A stretch of DNA of 48,633 nucleotides from Aeromonas lusitana. Its GTDB lineage: Bacteria > Pseudomonadota > Gammaproteobacteria > Enterobacterales > Aeromonadaceae. Below the pieces are notes generated by a model. The model saw nothing but the letters and a program-made list of their open reading frames with translations. It made no database searches and was not told where the DNA came from. The DNA is taken from contig NZ_PGCP01000020.1 of NCBI RefSeq assembly GCF_002812985.1, positions 1 through 48,633 of the forward strand, written 5' to 3'. Every line of letters starts with the position of its first letter. The stretch's first letter is position 1. Shown here piece after piece: positions 36,725-46,276 of the stretch. The position numbers and the translations under genes were made by a program.

Positions 36725-37939
36725 CTACTTCTGCTCCATGATGATCTGCAGCAGGTCGCCCTCCAGCAGGGAGCGCTTGACCAGGGCAAAGCCACCTATG
36801 GTGGGCTGGTTCTGGAAGCGTGCTTTGACGATGGGCAGGCCACGGTGGAAGCTTGGCAGGGACTGATGCTCGACGCAGCGACGGATGGCCGGGATCAGGA
36901 TCTCCTCGGCGGCGGTGATTTCGCCGGCGATCAGCACCTTCTGCGGGTTGAACAGGTTGACCGTGATGGCGATGGCCCGGCCCAGATGTTCCCCCACGTT
37001 CTCGATGACGCTGCGAGCCAGTTCATCCCCCGCCACGGCGGCCTTGCACACCTCCTGGATGGTGATGTGCTTCTCCTGCAGCGAGCTCTGGTGGCCACGG
37101 CTGATAAGCTCCTTGACCTTGTCGACGATGGCCTCGTTGGAGGCGATGGTCTCGAGGCAGCCGAAGTTGCCACAGTGGCAGCGCTTGCCGAGGGGTTCGA
37201 CCTGGATGTGGCCGATTTCGCCGACGTTGCGGTTCTGACCGAGGAACACCTTGCCCTTGGTGATGATGCCCGAACCCGCCCCCTGGTGCACGCTGACCAG
37301 GATGGAATCCATGCAATCGCGGGACTCGCCGAAGAAGTGTTCGGCCAGCGCCAATGAACGGGTGTCGTTGCCCACGTAGCAGGGCAGGTTGAAGTGGTGC
37401 TCCAGCAGCTTGGCGAGCGCCAGGTTGCGGATCTGGTAGGTCGGGGTATAGATGACCATGCCGGATTCCGGGTTGACCAGACCCGGCATGGTCAGCGCGA
37501 CGCTGATGAGGTTGCGGCTGCGATCCGTATTGGCGTCGATGAAGGCGCCAATCTCCCGCAGCAGCATGTCGACCACGGGCTGCTGCTCGATCTCGCTCAC
37601 CTGGGTGATGTGTTGATCGAGCTCCTTGCCGTCGAGATCATAGAGACTCAGCTGCAGGTAGCCGCGGCCAAGCTTGGCAGAGACAAACTGAAAGCGATGC
37701 TTGATGGTGGTCAGGGAGATGGCGCGTCGCCCGCCGGTAGAGGCTTGCGGCGAGGTCTCCCTGATCAGCCCATGCTCGATCAGTTGCCGGGTGATCTTGG
37801 TCACGCTGGCCGGGGCCAGCTGACTCAACTCGGCAATTTTGACCCGTGAGATGGGCCCTTGCAGGTCAATGAGCCGATAGACGACCGCACTGTTTACCTG
37901 CTTGATAAGATCTACGTTTGCTATTTGTCCGCCAGTCAT
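36725..37939 (-). CDS. nagC: N-acetylglucosamine repressor NagC
   Basis: ROK-family repressor that releases DNA on binding GlcNAc-6-P. 404 aa, like E. coli NagC (406). N-terminal winged helix (about 15-75: NSAVVYRLIDLQGPISRVKIAELSQLAPASVTKITRQLIEHGLI), then the ROK sugar-binding domain with GEIGHIQVEPLGKRCHCGNFGCLE, the zinc-binding ROK signature. ATG 37939 (MTGGQIANVDLIKQVNS) aligns with E. coli; the frame runs further into nagA without a good site. It begins 4 nt after nagA. Confidence 0.96.
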   Translation of the reverse strand: MTGGQIANVDLIKQVNSAVVYRLIDLQGPISRVKIAELSQLAPASVTKITRQLIEHGLIRETSPQASTGGRRAISLTTIKHRFQFVSAKLGRGYLQLSLYDLDGKELDQHITQVSEIEQQPVVDMLLREIGAFIDANTDRSRNLISVALTMPGLVNPESGMVIYTPTYQIRNLALAKLLEHHFNLPCYVGNDTRSLALAEHFFGESRDCMDSILVSVHQGAGSGIITKGKVFLGQNRNVGEIGHIQVEPLGKRCHCGNFGCLETIASNEAIVDKVKELISRGHQSSLQEKHITIQEVCKAAVAGDELARSVIENVGEHLGRAIAITVNLFNPQKVLIAGEITAAEEILIPAIRRCVEHQSLPSFHRGLPIVKARFQNQPTIGGFALVKRSLLEGDLLQIIMEQK

Positions 37940-37943
37940 AGTG

Positions 37944-39089
37944 TCACTGTTGTGTGTAGTGTCCGTTAACCACAGTCCCGCAGACCGTGAAGGCCTGATC
38001 AAAGACGGTGAGGTTGGCAATTTTTCCGACCTGGATACTACCGAGACGTGAGTCCCATCCAATGGCGCGCGCGGGGTAAAGGGTGGCCATTCTCAGTGCT
38101 TCATCGAGCGGTAATCCGACCTGTTTGACCAGATTCGCCACCCCCTCAATCATGGTGAGGGCGGAGCCGCCGAGTGTACCATTCTCATCGACGCACTGAC
38201 CATCACGCAAATAGACGGTTGCGCCACAAAAATCAAACTTCTCAAAGCCTTCCGGTGCACCCGCGGCGGCGGTGGCATCGGTGACCAGCACTAGTTTCTC
38301 CCCCAGCATCTTGTGGGCAAGGCGTACGTTGGCCCAGTGGACGTGATGGCCGTCGACTATGATGCCCGCATACACGTCCTTGCGGTCATAGATGGCGCCG
38401 ACCACGCCGGGCTCGCGACCGTTCACGGTTGGGGTCATGGCGTTGTAGAGGTGGGTCGCAAAGCGCATGCCGTTGTCAAACCCGGCCATGGCCTGGTCAT
38501 AGTTGGCGGCCGTGTGACCGGCGGAGACCAAAATCCCGGCCTCGACCAGGCGGCGGATGTGCTCCGGCTTGTTGCGCTCCGGCGCCAGGGTGATCTTGGC
38601 GATGGCATCGCCGTTGGCGCAGAAGAAGTCGATCATCTCGTCGGCGGGCTGACGGATTTGATCCGCCGGGTGGATACCCTTGCGCTTGAGATTGGTGTAA
38701 GGCCCTTCCAGATGGACACCGAGCACCTCGTTGGGGTGGGCGGCCATGTAGTCACGGGTCACCGCTACCGCTTGCTTCATGTCCGCATCGGGACTGGTGA
38801 TCAGGGTCGGCAGGAAGCTGGTAGTACCGGACTTGAGGTTGGCCGCCTGCATGATGGCCAGGGTCTCTGTGGTGATGTGACCGTTGAACATGACGCCGCC
38901 ACAGCCGTTGAGCTGCACGTCGATGAAGCCGGCGCTCAGGTTGGCGCCGTGCAGATCATGTTGCGGCACCTCGGCGGGTAGCTCGGCCCGGGGCACGATG
39001 GCGACAATCTTGTCGCCCTCGATCAGTACGCCGTGGCCGGTCAGCACGCAGCTGCCGGTGTAAATGGTGCAATTAGTGAGTGCGTACAT
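37944..39089 (-). CDS. nagA: N-acetylglucosamine-6-phosphate deacetylase
   Basis: Cytoplasmic amidohydrolase that removes acetate from GlcNAc-6-P. 381 aa. [12 protein letters not shown], the metal-binding [24 protein letters not shown] and VTDATAAAG are conserved. AAGGAG precedes ATG 39089. Nine nt separate it from nagB upstream. Confidence 0.97.
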   Translation of the reverse strand: MYALTNCTIYTGSCVLTGHGVLIEGDKIVAIVPRAELPAEVPQHDLHGANLSAGFIDVQLNGCGGVMFNGHITTETLAIMQAANLKSGTTSFLPTLITSPDADMKQAVAVTRDYMAAHPNEVLGVHLEGPYTNLKRKGIHPADQIRQPADEMIDFFCANGDAIAKITLAPERNKPEHIRRLVEAGILVSAGHTAANYDQAMAGFDNGMRFATHLYNAMTPTVNGREPGVVGAIYDRKDVYAGIIVDGHHVHWANVRLAHKMLGEKLVLVTDATAAAGAPEGFEKFDFCGATVYLRDGQCVDENGTLGGSALTMIEGVANLVKQVGLPLDEALRMATLYPARAIGWDSRLGSIQVGKIANLTVFDQAFTVCGTVVNGHYTQQ

Positions 39090-39098
39090 GGCGACTCC

Positions 39099-39899
39099 TT
39101 ACAGACGGTTGATGTTGGCGGCTTCCAGTTGTTGGAAGTAACGCACCGTCTTGACCTTCAGTTCCATGGTGGAGGGCTCGTCGCACACCATCATGCCTTT
39201 CGGATGCAGTTGCAGGGTGGAGATGGTCCACATGTGGTTGACGCAGCCTTCCACCGCGGCCTGCAGGGCCAGCGCCTTGGCGTGGCCGGTGACCAGGATC
39301 ATGATCTCTTCCGCATCCATCAGGGTGCCCACGCCCACGGTCAGGGCCAGCTTGGGCACCTGCTCCATGTCGCCACCGAAGAAGCGGGAGTTGGCGATGC
39401 GGGTGTCTTCGGTCAGGGTCTTGACCCGGGTGCGGGAGGAGAGGGAAGAGGCCGGCTCGTTGAAGGCGATGTGGCCGTCGTTGCCGACGCCGCCCATGAA
39501 CAGGTTGATCTTGCCGTAGGACTTGATCTTGTCCTCGTAGCGCTTGCACTCTGCCACCAGATCCTCGGCGTTGCCGTTCAGGATATTGATGTTTTCCGGG
39601 CGAATGTCTACGTGATTGAAGAAGTTGTTGTACATGAAGCTGTGGTAGCTCTCCGGGTGTTCGGCCGGTAGACCCACGTACTCGTCCATGTTGAAGGTGA
39701 CCACGTGCTGGAAGCTCACTTCGCCTGCTTTATGCAGTTCAATCAAGCGCTTGTAAGTGGTCAGCGGGGTGCCGCCCGTGGGCAGGCCCAGTACAAAGGG
39801 GCGATCGCTTGTCGGCTTGAACGCATTGATACGGTCAACGATGTAACGGGCAGACCAGAGACCCACTTGGCTGGCAGATTTCAACGGGATCAGGCGCAT
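39099..39899 (-). CDS. nagB: Glucosamine-6-phosphate deaminase
   Basis: Converts glucosamine-6-P to fructose-6-P and ammonia, and feeds glycolysis. 266 aa, the E. coli length. [36 protein letters not shown] and [10 protein letters not shown] are conserved. ATG 39899 ([13 protein letters not shown]) is the family start; the 14 extra codons upstream are not supported. Starts the nagBAC operon. Confidence 0.97.
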   Translation of the reverse strand: MRLIPLKSASQVGLWSARYIVDRINAFKPTSDRPFVLGLPTGGTPLTTYKRLIELHKAGEVSFQHVVTFNMDEYVGLPAEHPESYHSFMYNNFFNHVDIRPENINILNGNAEDLVAECKRYEDKIKSYGKINLFMGGVGNDGHIAFNEPASSLSSRTRVKTLTEDTRIANSRFFGGDMEQVPKLALTVGVGTLMDAEEIMILVTGHAKALALQAAVEGCVNHMWTISTLQLHPKGMMVCDEPSTMELKVKTVRYFQQLEAANINRL

Positions 39900-39964
39900 T
39901 ATGTATACCTCTGTACGGGTTGCGGCAGTCGATTGACGCAAGGGCTAAACACACATTTAAGTTG

Positions 39965-39982
39965 TTTTATAGCGTAAATAAA
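39965..39982. promoter_or_regulatory. Candidate NagC site, nagB side
   Basis: TTTTAT-AGCGT-AAATAAA is AT-rich on both ends with a central CG, as NagC sites are. It lies 66 nt before the nagB ATG. Confidence 0.45.
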
Positions 39983-40027
39983 GATTGCGAACTAAGCCAC
40001 ATCTATCCGCTACCTTTATCTCGGTTG

Positions 40028-40043
40028 AGTGATAACGATCACG
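40028..40043. promoter_or_regulatory. Candidate CRP site between nagB and nagE
   Basis: AGTGA-TAACGA-TCACG has both GTGA/TCAC cores of the CRP site TGTGA-N6-TCACA at the correct spacing. It is between the two NagC-like sites. E. coli nagE-nagB has the same arrangement. Confidence 0.6.
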
Positions 40044-40051
40044 AAAGTTGG

Positions 40052-40077
40052 TTTATTAATTTGCGCAGCGAAATAAA
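40052..40077. promoter_or_regulatory. Candidate NagC site, nagE side
   Basis: TTTATT...AATAAA flanks ATTTGCGCAGCGAAAT. The centre is about 91 bp from that of the nagB-side site, near a whole number of helical turns, as needed for a repressor loop. Confidence 0.5.
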
Positions 40078-40169
40078 ACCCATAGACTGCCAATCAAGCC
40101 TTGATGGCTTATGCGTCGAACGTGATAAGCACTTAATTTCTAGAAAAACATCAACTAAGGAGAGGAACC

Positions 40170-41624
40170 GTGAACATTCTCGGTTATTTGCAAAAGATCG
40201 GCCGTGCACTGATGGTGCCGGTAGCGGTATTGCCTGCCGCAGCGATCCTGATGGGGATTGGCTATTGGATTGACCCGAACGGTTGGGGCGGTGGCAGTCC
40301 GGTCGCTGCATTTCTGATCAAGGCGGGTGCCGCCATCATCGACAGCATGCCCGTGCTGTTTGCCGTGGGTGTTGCCTATGGTATGTCCAAAGATAAAGAC
40401 GGTTCTGCCGCACTGGCCGGTCTGGTCGGTTTCCTGGTGGTCACCACCTTGCTGAGCCCAGGCGCCGTTGCCCAGATCAAGGGTATCCCGCTGGATCAGG
40501 TCCCGGCTGCCTTTGCCAAGATCAGCAACCAGTTTGTCGGTATCCTCTGTGGTGTCATCGCTGCCGAGCTGTATAACCGCTTCAGCAGCGTCGAGCTGCA
40601 CAAGGCGCTGGCCTTCTTCTCCGGCCGTCGTCTGGTGCCGATTGTGACCTCCGTGGTCATGATCGTGGTCTCCTTCATCCTGATGGCCGTCTGGCCGGTT
40701 ATCTATGGTGGCCTGGTCTCCTTCGGTGAATCCATCGTCAGCATGGGCTCCACCGGTGCCGGTATCTATGCCTTCTTCAACCGTCTGCTGATCCCGGTCG
40801 GTCTGCACCACGCCCTGAACTCAGTGTTCTGGTTTGACGTGGCTGGCATCAACGACATCCCGAACTTCCTGGGTGGCCAATCTTCCATCGACGCGGGTAA
40901 AGCTGTCGTGGGCACCACTGGTATGTACCAGGCTGGCTTCTTCCCCATCATGATGTTCGGCCTGCCGGGCGCAGCCCTGGCCATCTACCACTGCGCCAAG
41001 AAAGAGCAGAAAGAGAAAGTTGCATCCATCATGATCGCAGCCGCCTTTGCCGCCTTCTTCACCGGTGTGACCGAGCCGCTCGAGTTCTCCTTCATGTTCG
41101 TGGCGCCGGTACTGTACGTCATCCACGCCCTGCTGACCGGTATCTCTGTGTTCATCGCCGCCAGCATGCACTGGATCGCCGGTTTCGGTTTCAGCGCCGG
41201 TCTGGTGGATATGGTGCTCTCCAGCCGTAACCCGCTGGCGACCCATTGGTACATGCTGCTGGCACAAGGTCTGGTGTTCTTCGGTCTGTACTACGTCATC
41301 TTCCGTGCCGTGATCGTCAAGTTCAACCTGAAGACCCCGGGTCGTGAAGACGACGAAGCCGTACCGGTACAGGCTCAAACCACCGACCGCACCGAGCTGG
41401 CTCGCCAGTACCTGGAAGTGCTGGGTGGTCAAGACAACCTGGTCACCATCGATGCCTGCATCACCCGTCTGCGTCTGACCCTGAAAGATCGCAGCATCGT
41501 CGACGAGCGCAAGCTCAAAGCCCTGGGCGCGGCCGGTGTGGTCAAGCTCGGTGAGCAGAACCTGCAGGTGATTCTGGGCCCCTTGGCCGAAATCATCGCC
41601 GGTGAGATGAAAGCCCTGCGTTAA
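40170..41624 (+). CDS. nagE: PTS N-acetylglucosamine transporter, EIICB
   Basis: Imports GlcNAc and phosphorylates it to GlcNAc-6-P. 484 aa: EIIC membrane domain (1-about 380, about ten TM helices, GVTEPLEFSFMFVAPVLY) and EIIB (about 400-484) with the phosphorylated Cys430 in DACITRLRLTL. E. coli NagE has in addition a C-terminal EIIA (about 648 aa in all); that is absent here, so an EIIA such as Crr must serve in trans. The ribosome site AAGGAG lies before ATG 40170. Divergent from nagB. Confidence 0.95.
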   Translation: MNILGYLQKIGRALMVPVAVLPAAAILMGIGYWIDPNGWGGGSPVAAFLIKAGAAIIDSMPVLFAVGVAYGMSKDKDGSAALAGLVGFLVVTTLLSPGAVAQIKGIPLDQVPAAFAKISNQFVGILCGVIAAELYNRFSSVELHKALAFFSGRRLVPIVTSVVMIVVSFILMAVWPVIYGGLVSFGESIVSMGSTGAGIYAFFNRLLIPVGLHHALNSVFWFDVAGINDIPNFLGGQSSIDAGKAVVGTTGMYQAGFFPIMMFGLPGAALAIYHCAKKEQKEKVASIMIAAAFAAFFTGVTEPLEFSFMFVAPVLYVIHALLTGISVFIAASMHWIAGFGFSAGLVDMVLSSRNPLATHWYMLLAQGLVFFGLYYVIFRAVIVKFNLKTPGREDDEAVPVQAQTTDRTELARQYLEVLGGQDNLVTIDACITRLRLTLKDRSIVDERKLKALGAAGVVKLGEQNLQVILGPLAEIIAGEMKALR

Positions 41625-41672
41625 TCGAGCGCGAGCTCACCTCAAGACTAAGTCCATTGTTGACATAACTAA

Positions 41673-41691
41673 GGGCCCCGCTTAGGGGCCC
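41673..41691 (+). other. GC-rich hairpin between nagE and the hexosaminidase gene
   Basis: 7-bp stem GGGCCCC/GGGGCCC with loop GCTTA, 48 nt after nagE. It is followed by A-rich sequence, not T, on the + strand. It may mark an RNA processing or stabilising site that lets the two genes have different messenger levels. Confidence 0.5.
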
Positions 41692-41745
41692 CATATAAAA
41701 AAAGCCAAGAAAATCCAACCTTTACTTCAAACGAGAGCAGCAGTT

Positions 41746-44409
41746 ATGAACTTGAAACATTCTCTGTTAGCCATTGCCATGTCTACCGTTTTTGTCAACC
41801 AGGTGCAGGCAGCCGATGCCGCCAAGCAAGCCGTGGTCGACTCCATCGCCGACAACCTCGTCGTCAAGTACGAAGTGGTGACCAACGATGGTGCCAGCGC
41901 CGGTCTGGACTGTCAGGCGCTCGGTTCCGAGTGGGCGAGTTGCGGTGTGGCCAAGTTGCACCTGACCAATACCGGTGCCGACGTCACTTCCAAGGACTGG
42001 AGCATCTATGTCTCCTCCATCCGCCGCATCCAGCGCATCGACAACGACCAGTTCACCATCACTCACCTGACCGGCGATCTCTATCGCCTGGCGCCGACCG
42101 AGAAATTCCAGGGCTTTGCCAAGGATGCCACGGTCGAAGTCCCGCTGGTGGTGGAGTACTGGGTACTGTTTGAAACTGACATCATGCCGAGCTGGTACGT
42201 GACCGCCGAGGGCGCCGAGCCCAAGGTAATCGCCAGCATGAACAACATCAATGATGCCACCACCTACGAGAAGCCGATGCCGGCCGATGGCTGGAAGCGC
42301 ACCAAGGATGACAACAACATCCTGATGAACAGCGAGACCCGTTTCGCTGCCAACCAGACCAGCACCCTGTTGCCGGCCAAGCAGATCGATGATCGCATTC
42401 TGCCGTCCCCGCAAAAGCAGGTAGTGAAAGCTGGCCCGCAAGTGGATCTCTCCAGCATCAAGCTCAACGCGCTGGACCTGCCAACCGACCGTGCTGATGT
42501 CATCAAGGCACAACTGGCCAAGCTGGGTGTTACCCTCTCCGACACCGGCTACCCAGTGACCATCAAGCTCGGCAGTAAGGTCAAGCAGACCGAAGGTTAT
42601 GACATGACCATCGGCCAGAAGGGCGCTGTGATCCAGGGCCACGACATCCAGGGTGCCTTCTGGGGCGCACAATCCCTGATCTCCCTGCTCGGGATGGAGG
42701 ACAAGAAAGTCAGCCAGATGAGCGTCGAGGATGCCCCGCGCTTCGAATACCGCGGCATGCAGACCGACGTGGCCCGTCACTTCAGGACCCCGGAAACCCT
42801 GCGCAAGCTGGTTGACCAGATGTCCGCCACCAAGCTCAACGTGCTGCACCTTGGTCTGACCAACGATGAAGGCTGGCGCATCGAGATCCCGGGCCTGCCG
42901 GAGCTGACCGAGGTCGGTGCCGAGCGTTGCCACGATCTCTCCGAGACCCAGTGCATCCTGCCGCAGCTGGGCTCAGGCCCGGGCAGCGACAACCAGGGCA
43001 GCGGTTTCTACAGCAAGGCTGACTACATCGATCTGGTGCGTTATGCCAAGGCGCGTGGCGTCACCGTGATCCCCGAGATCAACATGCCGGCGCACGCCCG
43101 TGCCGCCGTGGTTTCCATGGAAGCACGTTACAAGCGGCTGATGGCCGAGGGCAAGGAAACCGAGGCGAACCAGTATCGCCTGACCGATCCGGCGGATACC
43201 TCCAACATCACCTCGGTCCAGTTCTACGACAAGATGTCCTTCATCAACCCTTGCCAGCCGGGTGCCGCCACCTTCGTGGCCAAGGTGATGGATGAAGTGG
43301 CCCAGATGCACCAGGCCGCCGGTCAGCCGCTGACCGCCTGGCACTACGGTGGTGACGAGGCCAAGAACATCATGCTGGGCGGTGGCTATCAGGATCCGGC
43401 CACCACCAAGAAGGAAGAGCTGGTGGCCTGGAAGGGCAACACCGACTGGAGCAAGCAGGACAAGCCGTTTGGCAAGTCCCCGATGTGCCAGAAGATGATC
43501 GAGGATGGCAAGATCAAGGACGTGGCCGAGCTGCCTGTCTACTTCGCCAAGGAAGTGAGCGAGATGGTCAAGGGCCACGGCTTCTCCACCCTGCAGGCGT
43601 GGGAAGATGGCCTGAAGTACGCCAAGGATGCCAGCGTCTTCGCCACCGACAAGACCCGGGTCAACTTCTGGGAAACCCTCTACTGGGGTGGCTTCAACGA
43701 GGCGATGAAGTGGGCGCACAACGGCTATGACGTCGTGCTCTCCAACCCGGACTACCTCTACTTCGACTTCCCGAACGAGGTACACCCGGCCGAGCGTGGC
43801 TACTACTGGGCGACCCGTTTCAACGACACCCGCAAGGTATTTGCCTTCGCACCGGAGAACTTGCCGCAGAACGCCGAGACCTCGGTGGACCGTGACGGCA
43901 ATGCCTTCGTCGCCAAGGGTGATCAGGACCCGGTCAAGTTCAAGGGCATGTCCGGTCAGCTGTGGAGCGAGACGGTGCGTACCGACGCCCAATACGAGTA
44001 CATGGTCTACCCGCGTATCTTCTCGGTGGCCGAGCGTGCCTGGCACAAGGGCGGCTTCGAGCTGGACTACGTGAAGGGTCGTGAGTTCTCCGGCACCACC
44101 AAGTTCGTCAACAAGGCGACCCTGGCCAAGGAGTGGAACCAGTTCGCCAATACCCTGGCTCAGCGTCAGCTGCCGAAACTGGATCAGGCCGGCGTGGAAT
44201 ACCGCCTCTCCGTACCGGGTGCCAAGCTGGTCAACGGCGTGCTGGAAGCGAACGTGGACCTGCCGGGCCTGCCCATCCAGTACAGCCTGGATGGCAAGAC
44301 CTGGACCGCCTATGACGCCGCGGCCAAGCCGAGCGTGACGGGCAAGGTCTACCTGCGTACCACCAGCTTCGATGGCAAGCGCACCAGCCGCGTTACCGAG
44401 CTGAACTGA
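41746..44409 (+). CDS. Secreted beta-N-acetylhexosaminidase (chitobiase), GH20
   Basis: 887 aa, close in length and order to Serratia chitobiase. Signal peptide (1-22, ending VQA), N-terminal carbohydrate-binding-like CHB_HEX domain (about 25-190), GH20b domain (about 210-325), GH20 barrel (about 330-770) and an Ig-like C-terminal domain (about 805-887). The catalytic Asp537-Glu538 pair lies in WHYGGDEAKN; DEGWRIEIPGLPELTEVGAERCHDL and the tryptophans of the substrate pocket (WETLYWGG) are present. It hydrolyses chitobiose and short chitin oligomers to GlcNAc, the NagE substrate. It is downstream of nagE on the same strand, with a 121-nt gap that includes a hairpin. Confidence 0.95.
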   Translation: MNLKHSLLAIAMSTVFVNQVQAADAAKQAVVDSIADNLVVKYEVVTNDGASAGLDCQALGSEWASCGVAKLHLTNTGADVTSKDWSIYVSSIRRIQRIDNDQFTITHLTGDLYRLAPTEKFQGFAKDATVEVPLVVEYWVLFETDIMPSWYVTAEGAEPKVIASMNNINDATTYEKPMPADGWKRTKDDNNILMNSETRFAANQTSTLLPAKQIDDRILPSPQKQVVKAGPQVDLSSIKLNALDLPTDRADVIKAQLAKLGVTLSDTGYPVTIKLGSKVKQTEGYDMTIGQKGAVIQGHDIQGAFWGAQSLISLLGMEDKKVSQMSVEDAPRFEYRGMQTDVARHFRTPETLRKLVDQMSATKLNVLHLGLTNDEGWRIEIPGLPELTEVGAERCHDLSETQCILPQLGSGPGSDNQGSGFYSKADYIDLVRYAKARGVTVIPEINMPAHARAAVVSMEARYKRLMAEGKETEANQYRLTDPADTSNITSVQFYDKMSFINPCQPGAATFVAKVMDEVAQMHQAAGQPLTAWHYGGDEAKNIMLGGGYQDPATTKKEELVAWKGNTDWSKQDKPFGKSPMCQKMIEDGKIKDVAELPVYFAKEVSEMVKGHGFSTLQAWEDGLKYAKDASVFATDKTRVNFWETLYWGGFNEAMKWAHNGYDVVLSNPDYLYFDFPNEVHPAERGYYWATRFNDTRKVFAFAPENLPQNAETSVDRDGNAFVAKGDQDPVKFKGMSGQLWSETVRTDAQYEYMVYPRIFSVAERAWHKGGFELDYVKGREFSGTTKFVNKATLAKEWNQFANTLAQRQLPKLDQAGVEYRLSVPGAKLVNGVLEANVDLPGLPIQYSLDGKTWTAYDAAAKPSVTGKVYLRTTSFDGKRTSRVTELN

Positions 44410-44427
44410 TAAGCCGATACGGCATTA

Positions 44428-44513
44428 GCACAGGGTGGGTCGCAAGACCCACCTTTCCCAAGGTCGCCTCGGGCAGGATGCGCTGGCGTGGACTTGGGAA
44501 AGGTTGACTGTGC
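44428..44513 (+). ncRNA. Three-way-junction RNA element after the hexosaminidase gene
   Basis: Closing stem GCACAG/CTGTGC (44428-44433 with 44508-44513). Inside it: an 8-bp hairpin GGTGGGTC/GACCCACC with loop GCAA (44434-44453), then at once a 9-bp stem TTTCCCAAG/CTTGGGAAA (44454-44462 with 44493-44501) that encloses a smaller CGCC/GGCG. All arms are perfectly paired. Each arm could form without the others, and the three close compatibly. It lies in the 3' untranslated region, 48 nt before the terminator. Whether it is a separate small RNA or part of the messenger is not known. Confidence 0.55.
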
Positions 44514-44560
44514 GTGTGAGCCTTTGTTGTGTGTGTTTGTCTGTTTTTCATCACTTGTGA

Positions 44561-44585
44561 CCCCGCCTAGTGCGGGGATTTTTTT
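44561..44585 (+). terminator. Intrinsic terminator of the hexosaminidase transcript
   Basis: 6-bp stem CCCCGC/GCGGGG with a 5-nt loop, then A and seven T on the + strand. Confidence 0.85.
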
Positions 44586-44675
44586 ATCTAAAAAATGGCT
44601 ATTTCTTGGTTTGAGTGTCGTTGAAATTGGCCATTGGTAGCGAGAAACACTGCCGATAAGGGAGGGGTCTGCGGC

Positions 44676-45242
44676 TCAGAGGGGGTCGTTTGGCCAGTCG
44701 ATATCTTGCACGCAGCCGGGATCACCCAGTGGCAGGCAGCGCAGGCGCGCCTGGTGACGGGCCACTATGCGCTGGGCCCCTTGCTCGCCACTGAGGCTGG
44801 TGAGCAGGGGCAGCAGGTCGGCGGGGAAGCTGACGGGGTGGCCGGGTTGGCCCTGGTAGAGAGGGCGCACTATCTCCCGGCCCGACTGAGCGGCCCGGAG
44901 CGTCTGCAGGCTGGCAGATGAGAGGTGGGGCATGTCGGCCAGGGCTATGGTCAGACTGTGGATGGGACGACCTTGGGCCAACAAGGTCCGCACGCCGTGG
45001 GCCAGACTGTCCCCGAGGCCCCCGTCGAGGGGCACCTGGGTGAGCTCGGCCCCGGAGTCTGCCAGCAGGCGGCGCAGTGCCTCGTCGTCGCGGCGCAGCA
45101 CCACCAGCACGCGGTCATGACAGGGGAGCAGGGTCGAGAGGGTACGCAGGATCAGCGGTGGTGAACCGGCGAGGCGCTTGTCGCTGCCGTAGCGGCGGGA
45201 GAAGCCCGCGGCCAGCAGCAGGGCAAGCCGTTCAGACGACAT
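44676..45242 (-). CDS. MobA-like NTP transferase (MocA-type)
   Basis: 188 aa. N-terminal nucleotide-binding signature LALLLAAGFSRRYGSDKRL, then the metal-binding ALADMPHLSS and GQPGHPVSFP, as in MocA/MobA proteins that attach CMP or GMP to the molybdopterin cofactor. Its position after xdhC in a molybdenum hydroxylase operon suggests a MocA-like role (cytosine dinucleotide form), but the two activities cannot be told apart here. Last gene of the operon; no clear terminator was seen after it. Confidence 0.82.
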   Translation of the reverse strand: MSSERLALLLAAGFSRRYGSDKRLAGSPPLILRTLSTLLPCHDRVLVVLRRDDEALRRLLADSGAELTQVPLDGGLGDSLAHGVRTLLAQGRPIHSLTIALADMPHLSSASLQTLRAAQSGREIVRPLYQGQPGHPVSFPADLLPLLTSLSGEQGAQRIVARHQARLRCLPLGDPGCVQDIDWPNDPL

Positions 45243-45286
45243 CTGGGGTGCTCCTCAATATGAGTCCATGCAAGGGCGCGTTCGGC

Positions 45287-46276
45287 TCAGGCCACATGAG
45301 CGCTGCGCCTCAAGGTGATGCCCTGGCGCACGGCGATCAGCTCGGCCAGCACAGCGATGGCGATCTCGATGGGGGTCTTGCTGCCGATGGGTAGCCCGAT
45401 CGGCGCGTGGATCCGCGCAAGCTGACTCTCGCTCGCCTCGCAAACCCGTTGCAGCCGCTCCAGCCGGCGCGCACTGGTACGGATTGAGCCCATGGCGCCG
45501 AGATAGAAGGCTTCGGACTCGAGCCCCGCCATCAGGCCGGCATCGTCGATCCTGGGGTCGTGCGCCAGCGCGAGCACGGCGCTCTGGGCCGTGGCATGGC
45601 GCTCGACGAAGCGCTCGGGATCGCACCACTCCACGTCGATGCCGCCTTGCTCCGGTCCCCAGTGCCAGTCAGGGCGGTACTGCTCACGGGTATCGCACAG
45701 CCGCACCTCGAAACCGGCGGCCTGGCCGAGTCGCGCCACCTGCTCGCTCACCTGGCTGATGCCAAGCAGCAGCAGGCGCCAGCGCTGGGCATAGGCGAGC
45801 CGCACCCTGCCGGGCTTTTCCTGCTCGCACTGGTCCTGGTGTTCGCCGGCGAGATAGCGGCGAACCCGTTGCTCAAGCAGCAGCTCCCGCACGAAGGGGA
45901 GGCCCATTTGCAGCCGGGTCAGCCACTCATCCAGATCCGCCATGGCCTCGTCCCCTGCTAGGCGCTCCACCAGCAGCCGGATGCGGCCACCGCACGGCAG
46001 CTCGAACGCGCTGCCGTCGGGGGCGAGATGGGCGCCATAGTCCAGCAGGCTTAAGGTTGAGTCATGCTCCCCCTTGGCCAGCATGGCGACGAAGGCATCC
46101 TCGATGCAGCCGCCCGAGATGGAGCCGCTGCGGCTCGCGCCGTCGGTGGCGAACAGGGCTCCCTTTGGACGGGGGGCCGAGCCGTAGGTGTCGACTATGC
46201 TGCACAGCCAGATGCATTTTCCCTGGGCGAGCCAGGCAATGCTCTGGCGCAGCACCTCCAGCTGACCATTACTCAT
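45287..46276 (-). CDS. XdhC-family molybdenum-enzyme maturation protein
   Basis: 329 aa. N-terminal XdhC/CoxI domain (about 10-100: GSAPRPKGALFATDG, SGSISGGCIED) and a C-terminal Rossmann-like domain (about 165-310: LLLLGISQVSEQVARLGQAAGFEVRLCD, AVLALAHDPRIDD, YLGAMGSIRTSARR). Such proteins bind the cofactor and help insert its sulfurated form into the large subunit. Its start overlaps the cytochrome gene by 8 nt. Confidence 0.9.
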   Translation of the reverse strand: MSNGQLEVLRQSIAWLAQGKCIWLCSIVDTYGSAPRPKGALFATDGASRSGSISGGCIEDAFVAMLAKGEHDSTLSLLDYGAHLAPDGSAFELPCGGRIRLLVERLAGDEAMADLDEWLTRLQMGLPFVRELLLEQRVRRYLAGEHQDQCEQEKPGRVRLAYAQRWRLLLLGISQVSEQVARLGQAAGFEVRLCDTREQYRPDWHWGPEQGGIDVEWCDPERFVERHATAQSAVLALAHDPRIDDAGLMAGLESEAFYLGAMGSIRTSARRLERLQRVCEASESQLARIHAPIGLPIGSKTPIEIAIAVLAELIAVRQGITLRRSAHVA

